A DNA stretch of 40,219 bases, taken from the NCBI GenBank assembly GCA_002308235.1, contig DBVS01000138.1, forward strand, positions 1-40,219. The letters are read 5' to 3'. Each line of letters begins with the position of its first letter. Within the stretch, counting starts at the first letter, position 1. Below, piece by piece: positions 33,302 through 40,219 of the stretch. The notes under the pieces were generated by a model. The model was not told where the DNA came from. It worked only from the letters and a program-made list of their open reading frames with translations, and made no database searches. The DNA is from Lachnospiraceae bacterium UBA1258 (lineage in GTDB: Bacteria > Bacillota > Clostridia > Lachnospirales > Lachnospiraceae). The position numbers and the translations under genes were made by a program.

Positions 33302-35695
33302 ATGATGGAATTCCTACGAAAAATTCAGCCTGATTTCATGCTGGCACTGTCAAGCATATGCGGGATAGTGGCTTTTTTCGTGGGCATTTCCAACAATCTG
33401 TCCGCCAAAAGAAAGCGGATCCTGATATCCATGGAGCTTTCTTCCGCAATCCTTCTTTTTTCGGACCGTCTTGCGTATATCTACAGAGGTAATACGAGCG
33501 TCACGGGCTTCTGGATGGTCCGTGTCACCAATTTTCTCGTTTTCTTCATGACCCTGCTGCTGGTCTTTGTTTTTAACCTTTATCTTTCAAATCTTCTGGT
33601 GGAAGAAGGCGGCATGAAGGAAGTACCCGTAAGGATCAGATATGTTGGGCTGGTGGTCTTTGCGGGAGAACTTCTGGTCATAGCCTCTCAGTTCACGGGC
33701 TTTTATTATACTTTTGACGAGTTCAACCGGTATCAGAGAGCGGACGGTTTCCTGATCTGTTATATCATTCCCATAGTGATCCTTCTCGATCAGATCTCCA
33801 TCATCATCCAATACAGGAAACTGTTTTCAAAGAAACTGTTTATGTCCATTGCCCTGTTTACGGTTTTGCCCATACTGGCTTCCTGCGCCCAGATCTTTCT
33901 TTACGGTCTGTCACTTACCAATACCACTCTGGTGGGGATGTCCGTTGTCGTATACGTATTGGCGGCTTCCGACAAGAACGATACAGTTGACCGGGTCCAC
34001 AAGCGCGAGATTGAATCCCTAAACGAAGAAAAGCAGGGCCTCAAACGACTCTTTGAGCAGGTTACCTGCGCTTTGATGGGTGAAGTCGAAAAGAAAGAGG
34101 GCTTAAAAGTCGGACACAGTAAAAGAGTGGCAGATCTTTCCGTGGAGATTGCAAAGCGCGTAGGCTTAAAAGACAAAGAATGTGAAGAGATATATCTTGC
34201 GGCTCTTTTGCACGATGCGGGGAAGATGGATATTCCCGAGGCCATAATCGGAAAGAAGAGCGAACTTACGGATGAAGAACGCGCAATATACAATCAATAT
34301 CCCATAAACAGCCGGGAGATTCTTTCAGGTATTACCGAAGCTCCCTCTATTTCGGCGGGTGCTTCCTGTATCAGAGAAAGATATGACGGCAAAGGTTATC
34401 CCGAGAAGCTTAAGGGTGAAAATATCCCGGAGGTTGCCAGGGTCATAGCCGTAGCAGATGCGTACGACGCTCTGATGTCGGGATCCAATTTCAGGGATCC
34501 CGTTCCCGAACCGATTATCCGCGAAAATTTCAGGAAGGATGCGGGCATCGTATTCGACCCTGAATTTACCGATGTGATGATACAGATAATCGATTCCTCC
34601 GATACTTCCGTTGCAAAGGAACGTATTACCGATGGTGACACTCAATATGAAACGGAATTCGATTTCGGAGAATACAGAAATCTTATCTCAAAGGGTATTG
34701 CGGTTACGGGAAAGCCCACGACCATAGAATTCACTAATACGCCTCACGAGGGCTTCAAGCCTGAATTTTGCGTGCCTACAATTATTTTCTTTGATTCTTT
34801 CGACGGAAGAGTGCATCAGAGCGAAAAGTCCATTATCAGGACCAGATATACGGAATACGGAGAAATCCGATTCGACAGACATAACATCTGCTCGGAAGCA
34901 AGAGACATTCTGGTGGAAGACGCGGATGTTGAGAACGATCCCTTCTTTGCAGCCTATCCCGAAGGAAAGAACGGCAGTTTGTACAGGATCGAAGCCGCAA
35001 AATACAGAGATCACGTCCGTATTAAACTTGATGACGGGATCAATCGGTCTGTCGTTACGGTTGCTATGCCCGATAATTCAAGATATGCCTATATTGCCCT
35101 GGCGGGAGAGCATTGTAGGGTTACAGACGCGAAGATCACGGTTTCCGAAGAAACCATCGGGCCCGATGAGATCAGGCGGATCGTAGACGAGATCAGCTAT
35201 ATCGACCGTATCGAGGGAGATATTCCCAATGTTCAGATAGACGGCCCCCGCACCAACACCACCGAGGGCTTCCCCGTAAAGGACGGCTTAAGGCTTGTTT
35301 TCCACACCATGAGTCTTCCCACTGCCAGTCTTATCTGGCATTGCCCCGCAATCCTTCTTTACTCTTCGGATGACGGAACCGTAAACGGAACCAACTACAG
35401 GGAACATGCCCTTATAAGGCTTGACGGCGAGAGCGATTCCGATACTGCAGGGGAAGAAAACAATCTGGAAGTATCAAAGACGGATGCGTTTACCGATTGG
35501 GACGCATGGAAGGAGTTTAACCGCAAGGGTTACGGTGTTACCGTCTATGTGAGAAAGAGCTTCGGAAATGTGGTTATAATGACCGAAAACGGCGGAATCA
35601 AGATCCGCGCCACCATATATGTGGGAAATCGGAAGGATATTTATATCGCACTTACCGGCGACCAGGTTGCCCTTTCAAATATCATGGCGGTGTAG
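33302..35695 (+). CDS. Seven-helix membrane protein with degenerate HD-GYP domain and duplicated C-terminal domain
   Basis: A 797-residue protein. The first ~220 residues contain about seven hydrophobic helices. A short coiled linker (HKREIESLNEEKQGLKRLFEQV) leads to an HD-GYP-like domain at ~262-435: H272, HD304-305 with K308, GYP 365-367 and D386 remain. However, the conserved His of the HP motif is Y333 (NQYP) and the HH pair before E359-R-Y-D-G is I357-R358, so three expected metal ligands are lost. Residues ~450-615 and ~645-797 are two copies of an unrecognised beta-rich domain; both have an Ile-Ile/Leu-Leu strand followed by FDG or DDG, and both end in an AYIALAGEH / IYIALTGDQ block. 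Function is unknown; c-di-GMP binding without catalysis is a possibility. ATG at 33305 is an alternative start. Confidence 0.8.
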   Translation: MMEFLRKIQPDFMLALSSICGIVAFFVGISNNLSAKRKRILISMELSSAILLFSDRLAYIYRGNTSVTGFWMVRVTNFLVFFMTLLLVFVFNLYLSNLLVEEGGMKEVPVRIRYVGLVVFAGELLVIASQFTGFYYTFDEFNRYQRADGFLICYIIPIVILLDQISIIIQYRKLFSKKLFMSIALFTVLPILASCAQIFLYGLSLTNTTLVGMSVVVYVLAASDKNDTVDRVHKREIESLNEEKQGLKRLFEQVTCALMGEVEKKEGLKVGHSKRVADLSVEIAKRVGLKDKECEEIYLAALLHDAGKMDIPEAIIGKKSELTDEERAIYNQYPINSREILSGITEAPSISAGASCIRERYDGKGYPEKLKGENIPEVARVIAVADAYDALMSGSNFRDPVPEPIIRENFRKDAGIVFDPEFTDVMIQIIDSSDTSVAKERITDGDTQYETEFDFGEYRNLISKGIAVTGKPTTIEFTNTPHEGFKPEFCVPTIIFFDSFDGRVHQSEKSIIRTRYTEYGEIRFDRHNICSEARDILVEDADVENDPFFAAYPEGKNGSLYRIEAAKYRDHVRIKLDDGINRSVVTVAMPDNSRYAYIALAGEHCRVTDAKITVSEETIGPDEIRRIVDEISYIDRIEGDIPNVQIDGPRTNTTEGFPVKDGLRLVFHTMSLPTASLIWHCPAILLYSSDDGTVNGTNYREHALIRLDGESDSDTAGEENNLEVSKTDAFTDWDAWKEFNRKGYGVTVYVRKSFGNVVIMTENGGIKIRATIYVGNRKDIYIALTGDQVALSNIMAV

Positions 35696-35708
35696 GCGGA
35701 AAAAGCTA

Positions 35709-35737
35709 TTGACAAAGGTTAGCGAACGGTGTATTCT
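35709..35737 (+). promoter_or_regulatory. Promoter of the TetR-type regulator gene
   Basis: TTGACA (35709-35714, perfect) and TATTCT (35732-35737, 4 of 6) are 17 bases apart. The start point would be near 35744, inside repeated GTTAG elements, which fits autorepression. The regulator ATG is at 35801. Confidence 0.75.
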
Positions 35738-35766
35738 AACAATCGTGTTAGCGTACAGTGTTCGCT
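35718..35766 (+). repeat. Overlapping direct and inverted repeats, probable TetR operator
   Basis: GTTAGCGAACGGTGT (35718-35732) is repeated as GTTAGCGTACAGTGT (35747-35761), 13 of 15 identical, 29 bases apart. The same stretch has two nested palindromes: AGCGAAC (35721-35727) with GTTCGCT (35760-35766), and CTAACA (35736-35741) with TGTTAG (35746-35751) around ATCG. They overlap the promoter spacer and -10. Confidence 0.7.
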
Positions 35767-35800
35767 TTTCTATTTTTCTACAATCAACGAGGTACGTCAA

Positions 35801-36415
35801 ATGCCCAGAGACAAGACAGAAAACCACGAGAAGATAGTTGCTGCGGCTCTTGATGAATTCAGAACATACGGTTTTGAAGAGGCATCAATGCGTCGTATCG
35901 CTCAGGCCTGCAATATGAGCGTTTCGGGGCTTTATAAGCATTTCCCCGGCAAGGAGGAGATGTTTACTTCTCTCGTGAAGCCTACTTTGGACGGCTTGAT
36001 GGAACTCTATCATGAGATCGAAACGGAGTATTTTGACGATCTTTCAAAGAGCGGCAAAGCAGATATCAGTAATACCAAGAGTGAGCTTGTGAGAGCCATG
36101 GAGTATATTTACGATAACTTCGATGTGTTTGAACTCATCATCTGCAAGTCAAAGGGTTCTGCCTATGAAAACTTCAAGCATGACATAGCCAAGCTTGAGG
36201 AGAACGTTACACTGCGATATATTGAGGAAATCAGGAAGAACGGTATTCACGTCAAGGCTGTCAACTTAAAAGAGTTTCATCTGCTGGTGACAGCGAGCAT
36301 CGAGGCTCTTTTTCAGACCGTGACCCACGGCTTTTCCAGAAAAGAAGCTCTGCATTTTGCAAAAACGGTGGAGACGTTTTACAGCCCGGCATGGAAGGAG
36401 TTTTTCGGATTGTAG
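35801..36415 (+). CDS. TetR/AcrR-family transcriptional regulator
   Basis: A 204-residue repressor-type protein. The N-terminal TetR helix-turn-helix is clear: KIVAAALDEFRTYGFEEASMRRIAQACNMSVSGLYKHFPGKEEMF (residues ~11-55), followed by an all-helical ligand-binding and dimerisation part with no recognised ligand. The ATG at 35801 was chosen because it starts at the usual distance before the HTH and has a GAGG eight bases upstream; the longer in-frame reading from 35729 would begin upstream of the predicted transcription start and cover the operator. It probably represses itself and the two ABC genes downstream, which carry another GTTAG/CTAAC palindrome before their start. Confidence 0.9.
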   Translation: MPRDKTENHEKIVAAALDEFRTYGFEEASMRRIAQACNMSVSGLYKHFPGKEEMFTSLVKPTLDGLMELYHEIETEYFDDLSKSGKADISNTKSELVRAMEYIYDNFDVFELIICKSKGSAYENFKHDIAKLEENVTLRYIEEIRKNGIHVKAVNLKEFHLLVTASIEALFQTVTHGFSRKEALHFAKTVETFYSPAWKEFFGL

Positions 36416-36430
36416 GTAACGGTTCTTTTT

Positions 36431-36446
36431 CCCCGCAAAAGCGGGG
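36431..36446 (+). terminator. Weak terminator or attenuating hairpin after the TetR gene
   Basis: CCCCGC and GCGGGG form a perfect 6-bp stem around AAAA, followed by CTTTA. The short stem and poor uridine tail suggest partial termination, leaving some read-through into the ABC genes. Confidence 0.5.
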
Positions 36447-36463
36447 CTTTATATCGGACAACG

Positions 36464-36479
36464 GTTAGAAGAAACTAAC
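36464..36479 (+). promoter_or_regulatory. Second GTTAG-N6-CTAAC palindrome before the ABC genes
   Basis: GTTAG, six bases, then CTAAC form a perfect palindrome ending 13 bases before the first ABC-gene ATG. The half-site is the one repeated at the TetR promoter, so the same regulator may bind here. No convincing promoter is visible next to it. Confidence 0.5.
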
Positions 36480-36492
36480 ACAAGGAAGACAA

Positions 36493-38268
36493 ATGAAACG
36501 GAGGACAGAAAGCACAATGGACAGTACCAAGAAAAGGTCCACACTCAGCAGGGTGCTTGAGTTTGCGGGCATGAACAGAAGCTCATACATTTTGAGCGTT
36601 ATATTTGCGACTGTAAGCGTTCTGGCGGGCTTTATACCATATTTTTTTGTGGCAAAGATCGTAAGGGCGCTTATTGACGGAGAAAGGGATCTTAGCTTTT
36701 ATCTTACGCAATGCGGGATAGTTTCCCTTTGCTGGCTGGTCAACAAAGCTTTTCACAGCATTTCCACGACTTTTTCCCACAGGGCCACATTCGGAGTGCT
36801 TGCGGAGATAAGAAGGAGACTTACAAAGAAATTAAGTCTTATGCCGCTGGGAGATGTGCTTGAGGATGCATCCGGATCCTATAAAAACATAATCGTCGAG
36901 AGAGTTGATTCCATAGAGACCACACTTGCCCACATTATACCGGAACTCATTTCCAACGCGATCGTTCCCATCGGTATCCTGGTGATCATGTTTACGGTGA
37001 ATTGGAAGCTTACACTTCTTTCCCTCATAAGTGTCCCCCTGGGGCTGCTTTTTTACTGTTTTATGATGGCCGGTTCCGGAGAAAGCTTTAAAAACACCAT
37101 GGTAAAGACCAAGGCACTTAACGACACCGCTGTGGAATATATAAACGGTATCGAAGTGATTAAGGCTTTCGGGAAAACAAAGACCTCCTACGAAAAGTTT
37201 ATCGTTGCGGCAAAAGAAGGAGCGGATTGTTTTATCGAGTGGATGAGACGGTGTAACGTCTGGCAGAATCTCGCACTGACACTTTTGCCTGCGCAGCTTC
37301 TGACCCTTCTTCCTTTTACGGGACTTTTCTTTATGCAGGGTAAGATCGACGGTGCCGATGCAATGCTCCTTATTATCCTGACCCTCGGACTGGTATCGCC
37401 TTTCATGGTGGTAGCGGGGCATATGGACAATTTGAAGAAGACCGGTGCCATCATTGACGAAGTATCCTCCATTCTTGATAAAAGAGAGCTGATCCGCCCC
37501 GAGACCATGAAGGATAAACCTCACGGCAGCACCATCGAATTTAAGGATGTTCACTTCGGATACGGCAAAGAGGAGGTGCTTCACGGAGTGAATCTTACGA
37601 TAAAAGAGGGAACCGTAAATGCTCTTGTGGGCCCCTCCGGTTCCGGTAAGTCCACCATAGCAAAGCTCATAGCGTCTTTCTGGGATCCCGACCAAGGGAC
37701 GGTCACCTACGGAGGCGTGGATATAAAGGATTTTCCTCTTGCGGATTATAACAAAAATATTGCCTATGTTTCACAGGATAACTACCTGTTTGACGAAACG
37801 GTCATGGAAAACATAAGGATGGGCAATCCCGATGCCTCCGACGAAGAAGTCATCAACGCCGCCAAAGCCTGCGGCTGTCACGAATTTATAATGAATCTTG
37901 AAAAAGGATATGAGACGAAGACCGGCGGCGCAGGGGGTCATCTTTCGGGCGGCGAGAGACAGAGGATCAGTATTGCCCGGGCCATGCTCAAAAATGCTCC
38001 CGTGGTGATCCTTGATGAAGCAACGGCATATACGGACCCTGAGAACGAAGCTTTGGTGCAGAGAAGCGTAGCCAGACTCATTGCGGGAAGAACACTTATT
38101 GTCATCGCTCACAGGCTTTCGACGATTGCTTCCGCCGACCGTATCTTTGTGATCGACAACGGCAACGTGACGGCAGCCGGAACTCAGGAAGAACTCCTTG
38201 AAAAATCGCCTTTATACAAAGAAATGTGGGAAGCCCATATTTCTTCAAAAGATTCGGAGGTGGCATAA
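36493..38268 (+). CDS. ABC exporter half-transporter 1 (membrane domain plus ATPase)
   Basis: A 591-residue type I exporter half: six-helix membrane domain (residues ~30-325) joined to an ATPase. The ATPase has Walker A GPSGSGKST (380-388), a Q-loop YVSQDNYLF, signature LSGGERQR, Walker B VVILDEATA and H-loop IAHRLST, all intact. The ATAYTDPENE D-loop wording and pairing with a second half-transporter resemble the YbtP/IrtA-like group, but substrates there range from siderophores to drugs, so none is assigned. ATG 36493 follows a short AAGGA; an in-frame ATG at 36517, 12 bases after a GGAGG, would shorten it by eight residues. Its stop overlaps the next start by one base. Confidence 0.92.
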   Translation: MKRRTESTMDSTKKRSTLSRVLEFAGMNRSSYILSVIFATVSVLAGFIPYFFVAKIVRALIDGERDLSFYLTQCGIVSLCWLVNKAFHSISTTFSHRATFGVLAEIRRRLTKKLSLMPLGDVLEDASGSYKNIIVERVDSIETTLAHIIPELISNAIVPIGILVIMFTVNWKLTLLSLISVPLGLLFYCFMMAGSGESFKNTMVKTKALNDTAVEYINGIEVIKAFGKTKTSYEKFIVAAKEGADCFIEWMRRCNVWQNLALTLLPAQLLTLLPFTGLFFMQGKIDGADAMLLIILTLGLVSPFMVVAGHMDNLKKTGAIIDEVSSILDKRELIRPETMKDKPHGSTIEFKDVHFGYGKEEVLHGVNLTIKEGTVNALVGPSGSGKSTIAKLIASFWDPDQGTVTYGGVDIKDFPLADYNKNIAYVSQDNYLFDETVMENIRMGNPDASDEEVINAAKACGCHEFIMNLEKGYETKTGGAGGHLSGGERQRISIARAMLKNAPVVILDEATAYTDPENEALVQRSVARLIAGRTLIVIAHRLSTIASADRIFVIDNGNVTAAGTQEELLEKSPLYKEMWEAHISSKDSEVA

Positions 38269-40004
38269 TGTTTCGCACTTTAAAGATGTATTTTGATTTT
38301 GCCAACAAGACAAACAGGAAAAAGCTTCTGACCGCAATGCTTCTGGGCGTGCTTAAAGCAATGTTTGCAATGTTAAAGATCCCCGCAATTGCGGCGATCA
38401 TACAGGGTATACTGGAAAAAAACATGACGACCGCCACGATCCTTACATCCTTCGGGATCATGTGCGTATCGATCGCAGGTCAGGTCCTTGTGGGATTAAA
38501 GACCACCATGCTTCAGACCGAGGCAGGGTATAACACCTGTTCGGGAAAGCGAATTGAGATAGCCGAGCACTTAAGATATCTTCCCATGGGCTTTTTTAAT
38601 GCAAACAGCCTGGGCCGGATCACCAATATAACCACCAATACCATGGAACAATTGGCGGACGTGGCAACTCTTGTGGTAATGATCACTACTCAGGGAATAG
38701 TGACTACCGGTGTGATCTTTGTTTTTCTCGCTTTTTTTGATATACGTATTGCACTCATTCTTCTGGCGGGAATCCTGGTTTTCTCTTTCTTTAACACCAT
38801 GATGCAGAGGGCTACCCGACCTGCGGCACCCAGAACCGCCAAAGCGGGAGAAGGTCTCGTGAGTGCGGTTATCGAGTATATTCAAGGCATAGCGGAAGTC
38901 AAGAATTACAATCTGACGGAGAAGACCGCCAGAAAACTTGAAGGCGCCATCAGGGAAAAACAGGTGGCGGACACCAAAATGGAATTTACCGTTATCCCAT
39001 TTATGTTCCTTCAGGGGCTTGCCACGAAACTTACGGGTGTCATCATGTGTCTTGTGTCGGTATACTTTTACCTTACGGGTTCCATGCCCCTTTTATATGC
39101 CATCATCATGACGATATCATCCTTTATGATCTATGAAAGCCTTGATATGATGGGAGGCTTCTCGGCGCTTATGAGGAATGTAAACATTATCGTGGACAAA
39201 GCGAACGAAGTGCTTTCGATCCCGCCCATGGATATTGAAGGCGCGGATATTACCCCCGCAAAAATGGATATTGAACTTAAAAACGTTTCTTTTGCCTATG
39301 AAGACAAGACCATAATCGACAATGTATCCCTTAAGATCCCCGCAGGTACCACCACTGCCATCGTGGGTCCCTCCGGCGGCGGAAAAACAACTCTTACGAA
39401 TCTGATGGCAAGGTTCTGGGATGTCAAGACCGGAGAGGTGCTTCTCGGAGGCAGGAATGTCAAGGAATACAGTTTTGACTCACTCATGAAGAATTTCAGC
39501 TTTGTGTTCCAGAGAGTATATCTTTTTGAGGATACCGTTGCCAACAACATACGGTTCGGAAATCCGGCCGCTCCCATGGAAAAGGTCATTGAAGCCGCGA
39601 AGAAGGCCCGTTGCCACGAATTCATCATGAGTCTTCCAAACGGTTACGATACGGTGATAGGCGAAGGAGGCGCATCCCTTTCGGGCGGCGAAAAACAGAG
39701 AATTTCCATAGCCCGCGCCATTATGAAGGATGCACCGGTCATTATTCTTGACGAAGCGACCGCAAACGTGGACCCGGAAAACGAAGCGGAGCTTACCAAA
39801 GCGGTTGAGGAACTTACGAAGAACAAGACCATCATCATGATCGCACACAGACTAAAGACCGTAAGACATGCGGACCGGATACTGGTGGTGGCTGACGGAA
39901 AAGTTACCCAGATGGGAACTCACGAAGAACTGATGAAGCAGGAAGGTATATACAGAAATTTCGTAAGCGAGAGAAAAGAAGCCGTATCCTGGAAGATTGC
40001 GTAG
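38268..40004 (+). CDS. ABC exporter half-transporter 2 (membrane domain plus ATPase)
   Basis: A 578-residue partner with the same layout: six helices, then an ATPase with Walker A GPSGGGKTT, Q-loop FVFQRVYLF, signature LSGGEKQR, Walker B VIILDEATA, D-loop NVDPENE and H-loop IAHRLKT. Both halves keep the catalytic Glu, so this pair does not look like the heterodimers with one dead site. The ATG overlaps the stop of the first half and has GGAGG seven bases upstream; an in-frame reading from 38226 lies inside the first gene and was not used. The two products most likely form a heterodimeric exporter controlled by the TetR regulator. Substrate unknown. Confidence 0.92.
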   Translation: MFRTLKMYFDFANKTNRKKLLTAMLLGVLKAMFAMLKIPAIAAIIQGILEKNMTTATILTSFGIMCVSIAGQVLVGLKTTMLQTEAGYNTCSGKRIEIAEHLRYLPMGFFNANSLGRITNITTNTMEQLADVATLVVMITTQGIVTTGVIFVFLAFFDIRIALILLAGILVFSFFNTMMQRATRPAAPRTAKAGEGLVSAVIEYIQGIAEVKNYNLTEKTARKLEGAIREKQVADTKMEFTVIPFMFLQGLATKLTGVIMCLVSVYFYLTGSMPLLYAIIMTISSFMIYESLDMMGGFSALMRNVNIIVDKANEVLSIPPMDIEGADITPAKMDIELKNVSFAYEDKTIIDNVSLKIPAGTTTAIVGPSGGGKTTLTNLMARFWDVKTGEVLLGGRNVKEYSFDSLMKNFSFVFQRVYLFEDTVANNIRFGNPAAPMEKVIEAAKKARCHEFIMSLPNGYDTVIGEGGASLSGGEKQRISIARAIMKDAPVIILDEATANVDPENEAELTKAVEELTKNKTIIMIAHRLKTVRHADRILVVADGKVTQMGTHEELMKQEGIYRNFVSERKEAVSWKIA

Positions 40005-40031
40005 GCAGGGATGTGCCGAAAATTGTATGAA

Positions 40032-40155
40032 AATCCGACGGTGCTTCTTTCGGGCTTTATTCTTAAAAAGAAATATGGTATTATGTCATGGGTTTACGTG
40101 AAATCCGCGTAAGATTCATACCCGAAAGAAGCAAGCCGCTAAAATACATCGGATT
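40032..40155 (+). repeat. Large nested inverted repeat between the ABC genes and ychF
   Basis: A perfect 13-bp inverted repeat, TGCTTCTTTCGGG (40042-40054) with CCCGAAAGAAGCA (40121-40133), is extended outward by CGG/CCG (40039-40041 with 40136-40138) and AATCCGA/TCGGATT (40032-40038 with 40149-40155). Inside are two small hairpins, TTCTT/AAGAA (40060-40072) and TTACG/CGTAA (40094-40112). As RNA it would fold into a long stem closing a branched loop; no protein is encoded here. Confidence 0.65.
40056..40084 (+). promoter_or_regulatory. Candidate extended -10 promoter for ychF
   Basis: TATTAT at 40079-40084 is preceded by TGG, an extended -10 element, with a weak TTTATT -35 17 bases upstream. 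It lies inside the large inverted repeat. Transcription would start near 40091, some 97 bases before the ychF ATG. Confidence 0.5.
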
Positions 40156-40187
40156 GCTCCGGTATTTGCAAAAGGAGATACAAAGAT

Positions 40188-40219
40188 ATGAAACTAGGAA
40201 TCGTGGGACTTCCCAACGT
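40188..40219 (+). CDS. ychF: Redox-regulated ATPase YchF, first residues only
   Basis: Only ten codons are in the window before the right edge, reading MKLGIVGLPN, which is the near-invariant start of the Obg-family ATPase YchF just before its P-loop. AAAGGAG lies ten bases before the ATG. The call rests on this short match and the strong ribosome binding site. Confidence 0.7.
   Translation, partial: MKLGIVGLPN

Noticed and set aside
35718..35766. Start of a CRISPR-like or IS-end repeat
   Set aside because: There are only two copies, 29 bases apart, lying on a promoter next to a TetR gene; an operator explains them.
35729..35800. N-terminal extension of the TetR regulator from the ATG at 35729
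   Set aside because: It would start upstream of the predicted transcription start and add 24 residues not seen before TetR helix-turn-helix domains; ATG 35801 has a better-placed ribosome binding site.
36832..37695. A 287-codon minus-strand open frame opposite the first ABC gene
   Set aside because: It covers the membrane and Walker A region of a clear ABC exporter and its translation is low-complexity and unrecognisable.
36493..40004. ABC pair as a heterodimer with one degenerate ATP site
   Set aside because: Walker A, signature LSGGE, Walker B with catalytic Glu, and H-loop His are intact in both halves.
40140..40166. A second sigma-28-like site before ychF (TAAA-N14-TCCGGTAT)
   Set aside because: The spacer is one base short, only 5 of 8 -10 positions match, and it would leave a very short leader; a better extended -10 promoter lies upstream.

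Overview
The window looks like chromosomal DNA of an anaerobic Clostridia species, most probably a Lachnospiraceae relative (Butyrivibrio-like). The reasons are the gene orders RSH / metallo-hydrolase / hemZ / hisS and priA / def / fmt / rsmB / rlmN / prpC / prkC / rsgA, a fused SecDF, AAAGGAG-type ribosome binding sites with several TTG/GTG starts, a group-B-like [FeFe] hydrogenase, and several large HD-GYP and hybrid-kinase proteins. All 25 genes lie on the + strand. No rRNA, tRNA, CRISPR array, insertion sequence or phage gene was seen, and no gene-free stretch exceeds 300 bases.

Region 1 (1-10152) is a tightly packed housekeeping run: the end of a (p)ppGpp synthetase/hydrolase, a glyoxalase-II-like hydrolase, hemZ, hisS, a phosphopantetheinyl transferase, a CNNM/CorC-type membrane protein, secDF and recJ. 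Gaps are 0-23 bases, and a strong hairpin follows recJ. Region 2 (10.2-21.6 kb) starts at a promoter with a palindrome and holds priA, def, fmt, rsmB, rlmN, the phosphatase/kinase pair prpC-prkC, rsgA and, attached at the end, a monomeric [FeFe] hydrogenase. Most junctions are overlapping or nearly so, suggesting translational coupling.

Region 3 (21.66-26.0 kb) has a near-consensus sigma-A promoter inside an inverted repeat. It drives a pseB-like nucleotide-sugar dehydratase and a 1091-residue lipoprotein that fuses an AmiE-like beta-lactamase-fold hydrolase to a NamZ (DUF1343) exo-muramidase. Region 4 (26.1-35.7 kb) is the most unusual part. It is a four-gene signalling cassette: an apparently intact membrane HD-GYP c-di-GMP phosphodiesterase, a 1420-residue periplasmic-propeller hybrid histidine kinase ending in REC and HPt, a small double-receiver response regulator, and a seven-helix membrane protein whose HD-GYP domain has lost three expected metal-binding histidines and which carries a duplicated beta-rich C-terminal domain that I do not recognise. 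A plausible reading, which is inference, is that an envelope signal (possibly a glycan or muropeptide) is relayed into c-di-GMP turnover, with the degenerate protein acting as sensor or regulator.

Region 5 (35.7-40.0 kb) is a TetR-type regulator with a repeat-rich promoter, followed by two half-transporter ABC exporters likely forming a heterodimer. The window ends with a 183-base gap containing a large nested inverted repeat and the first codons of ychF.
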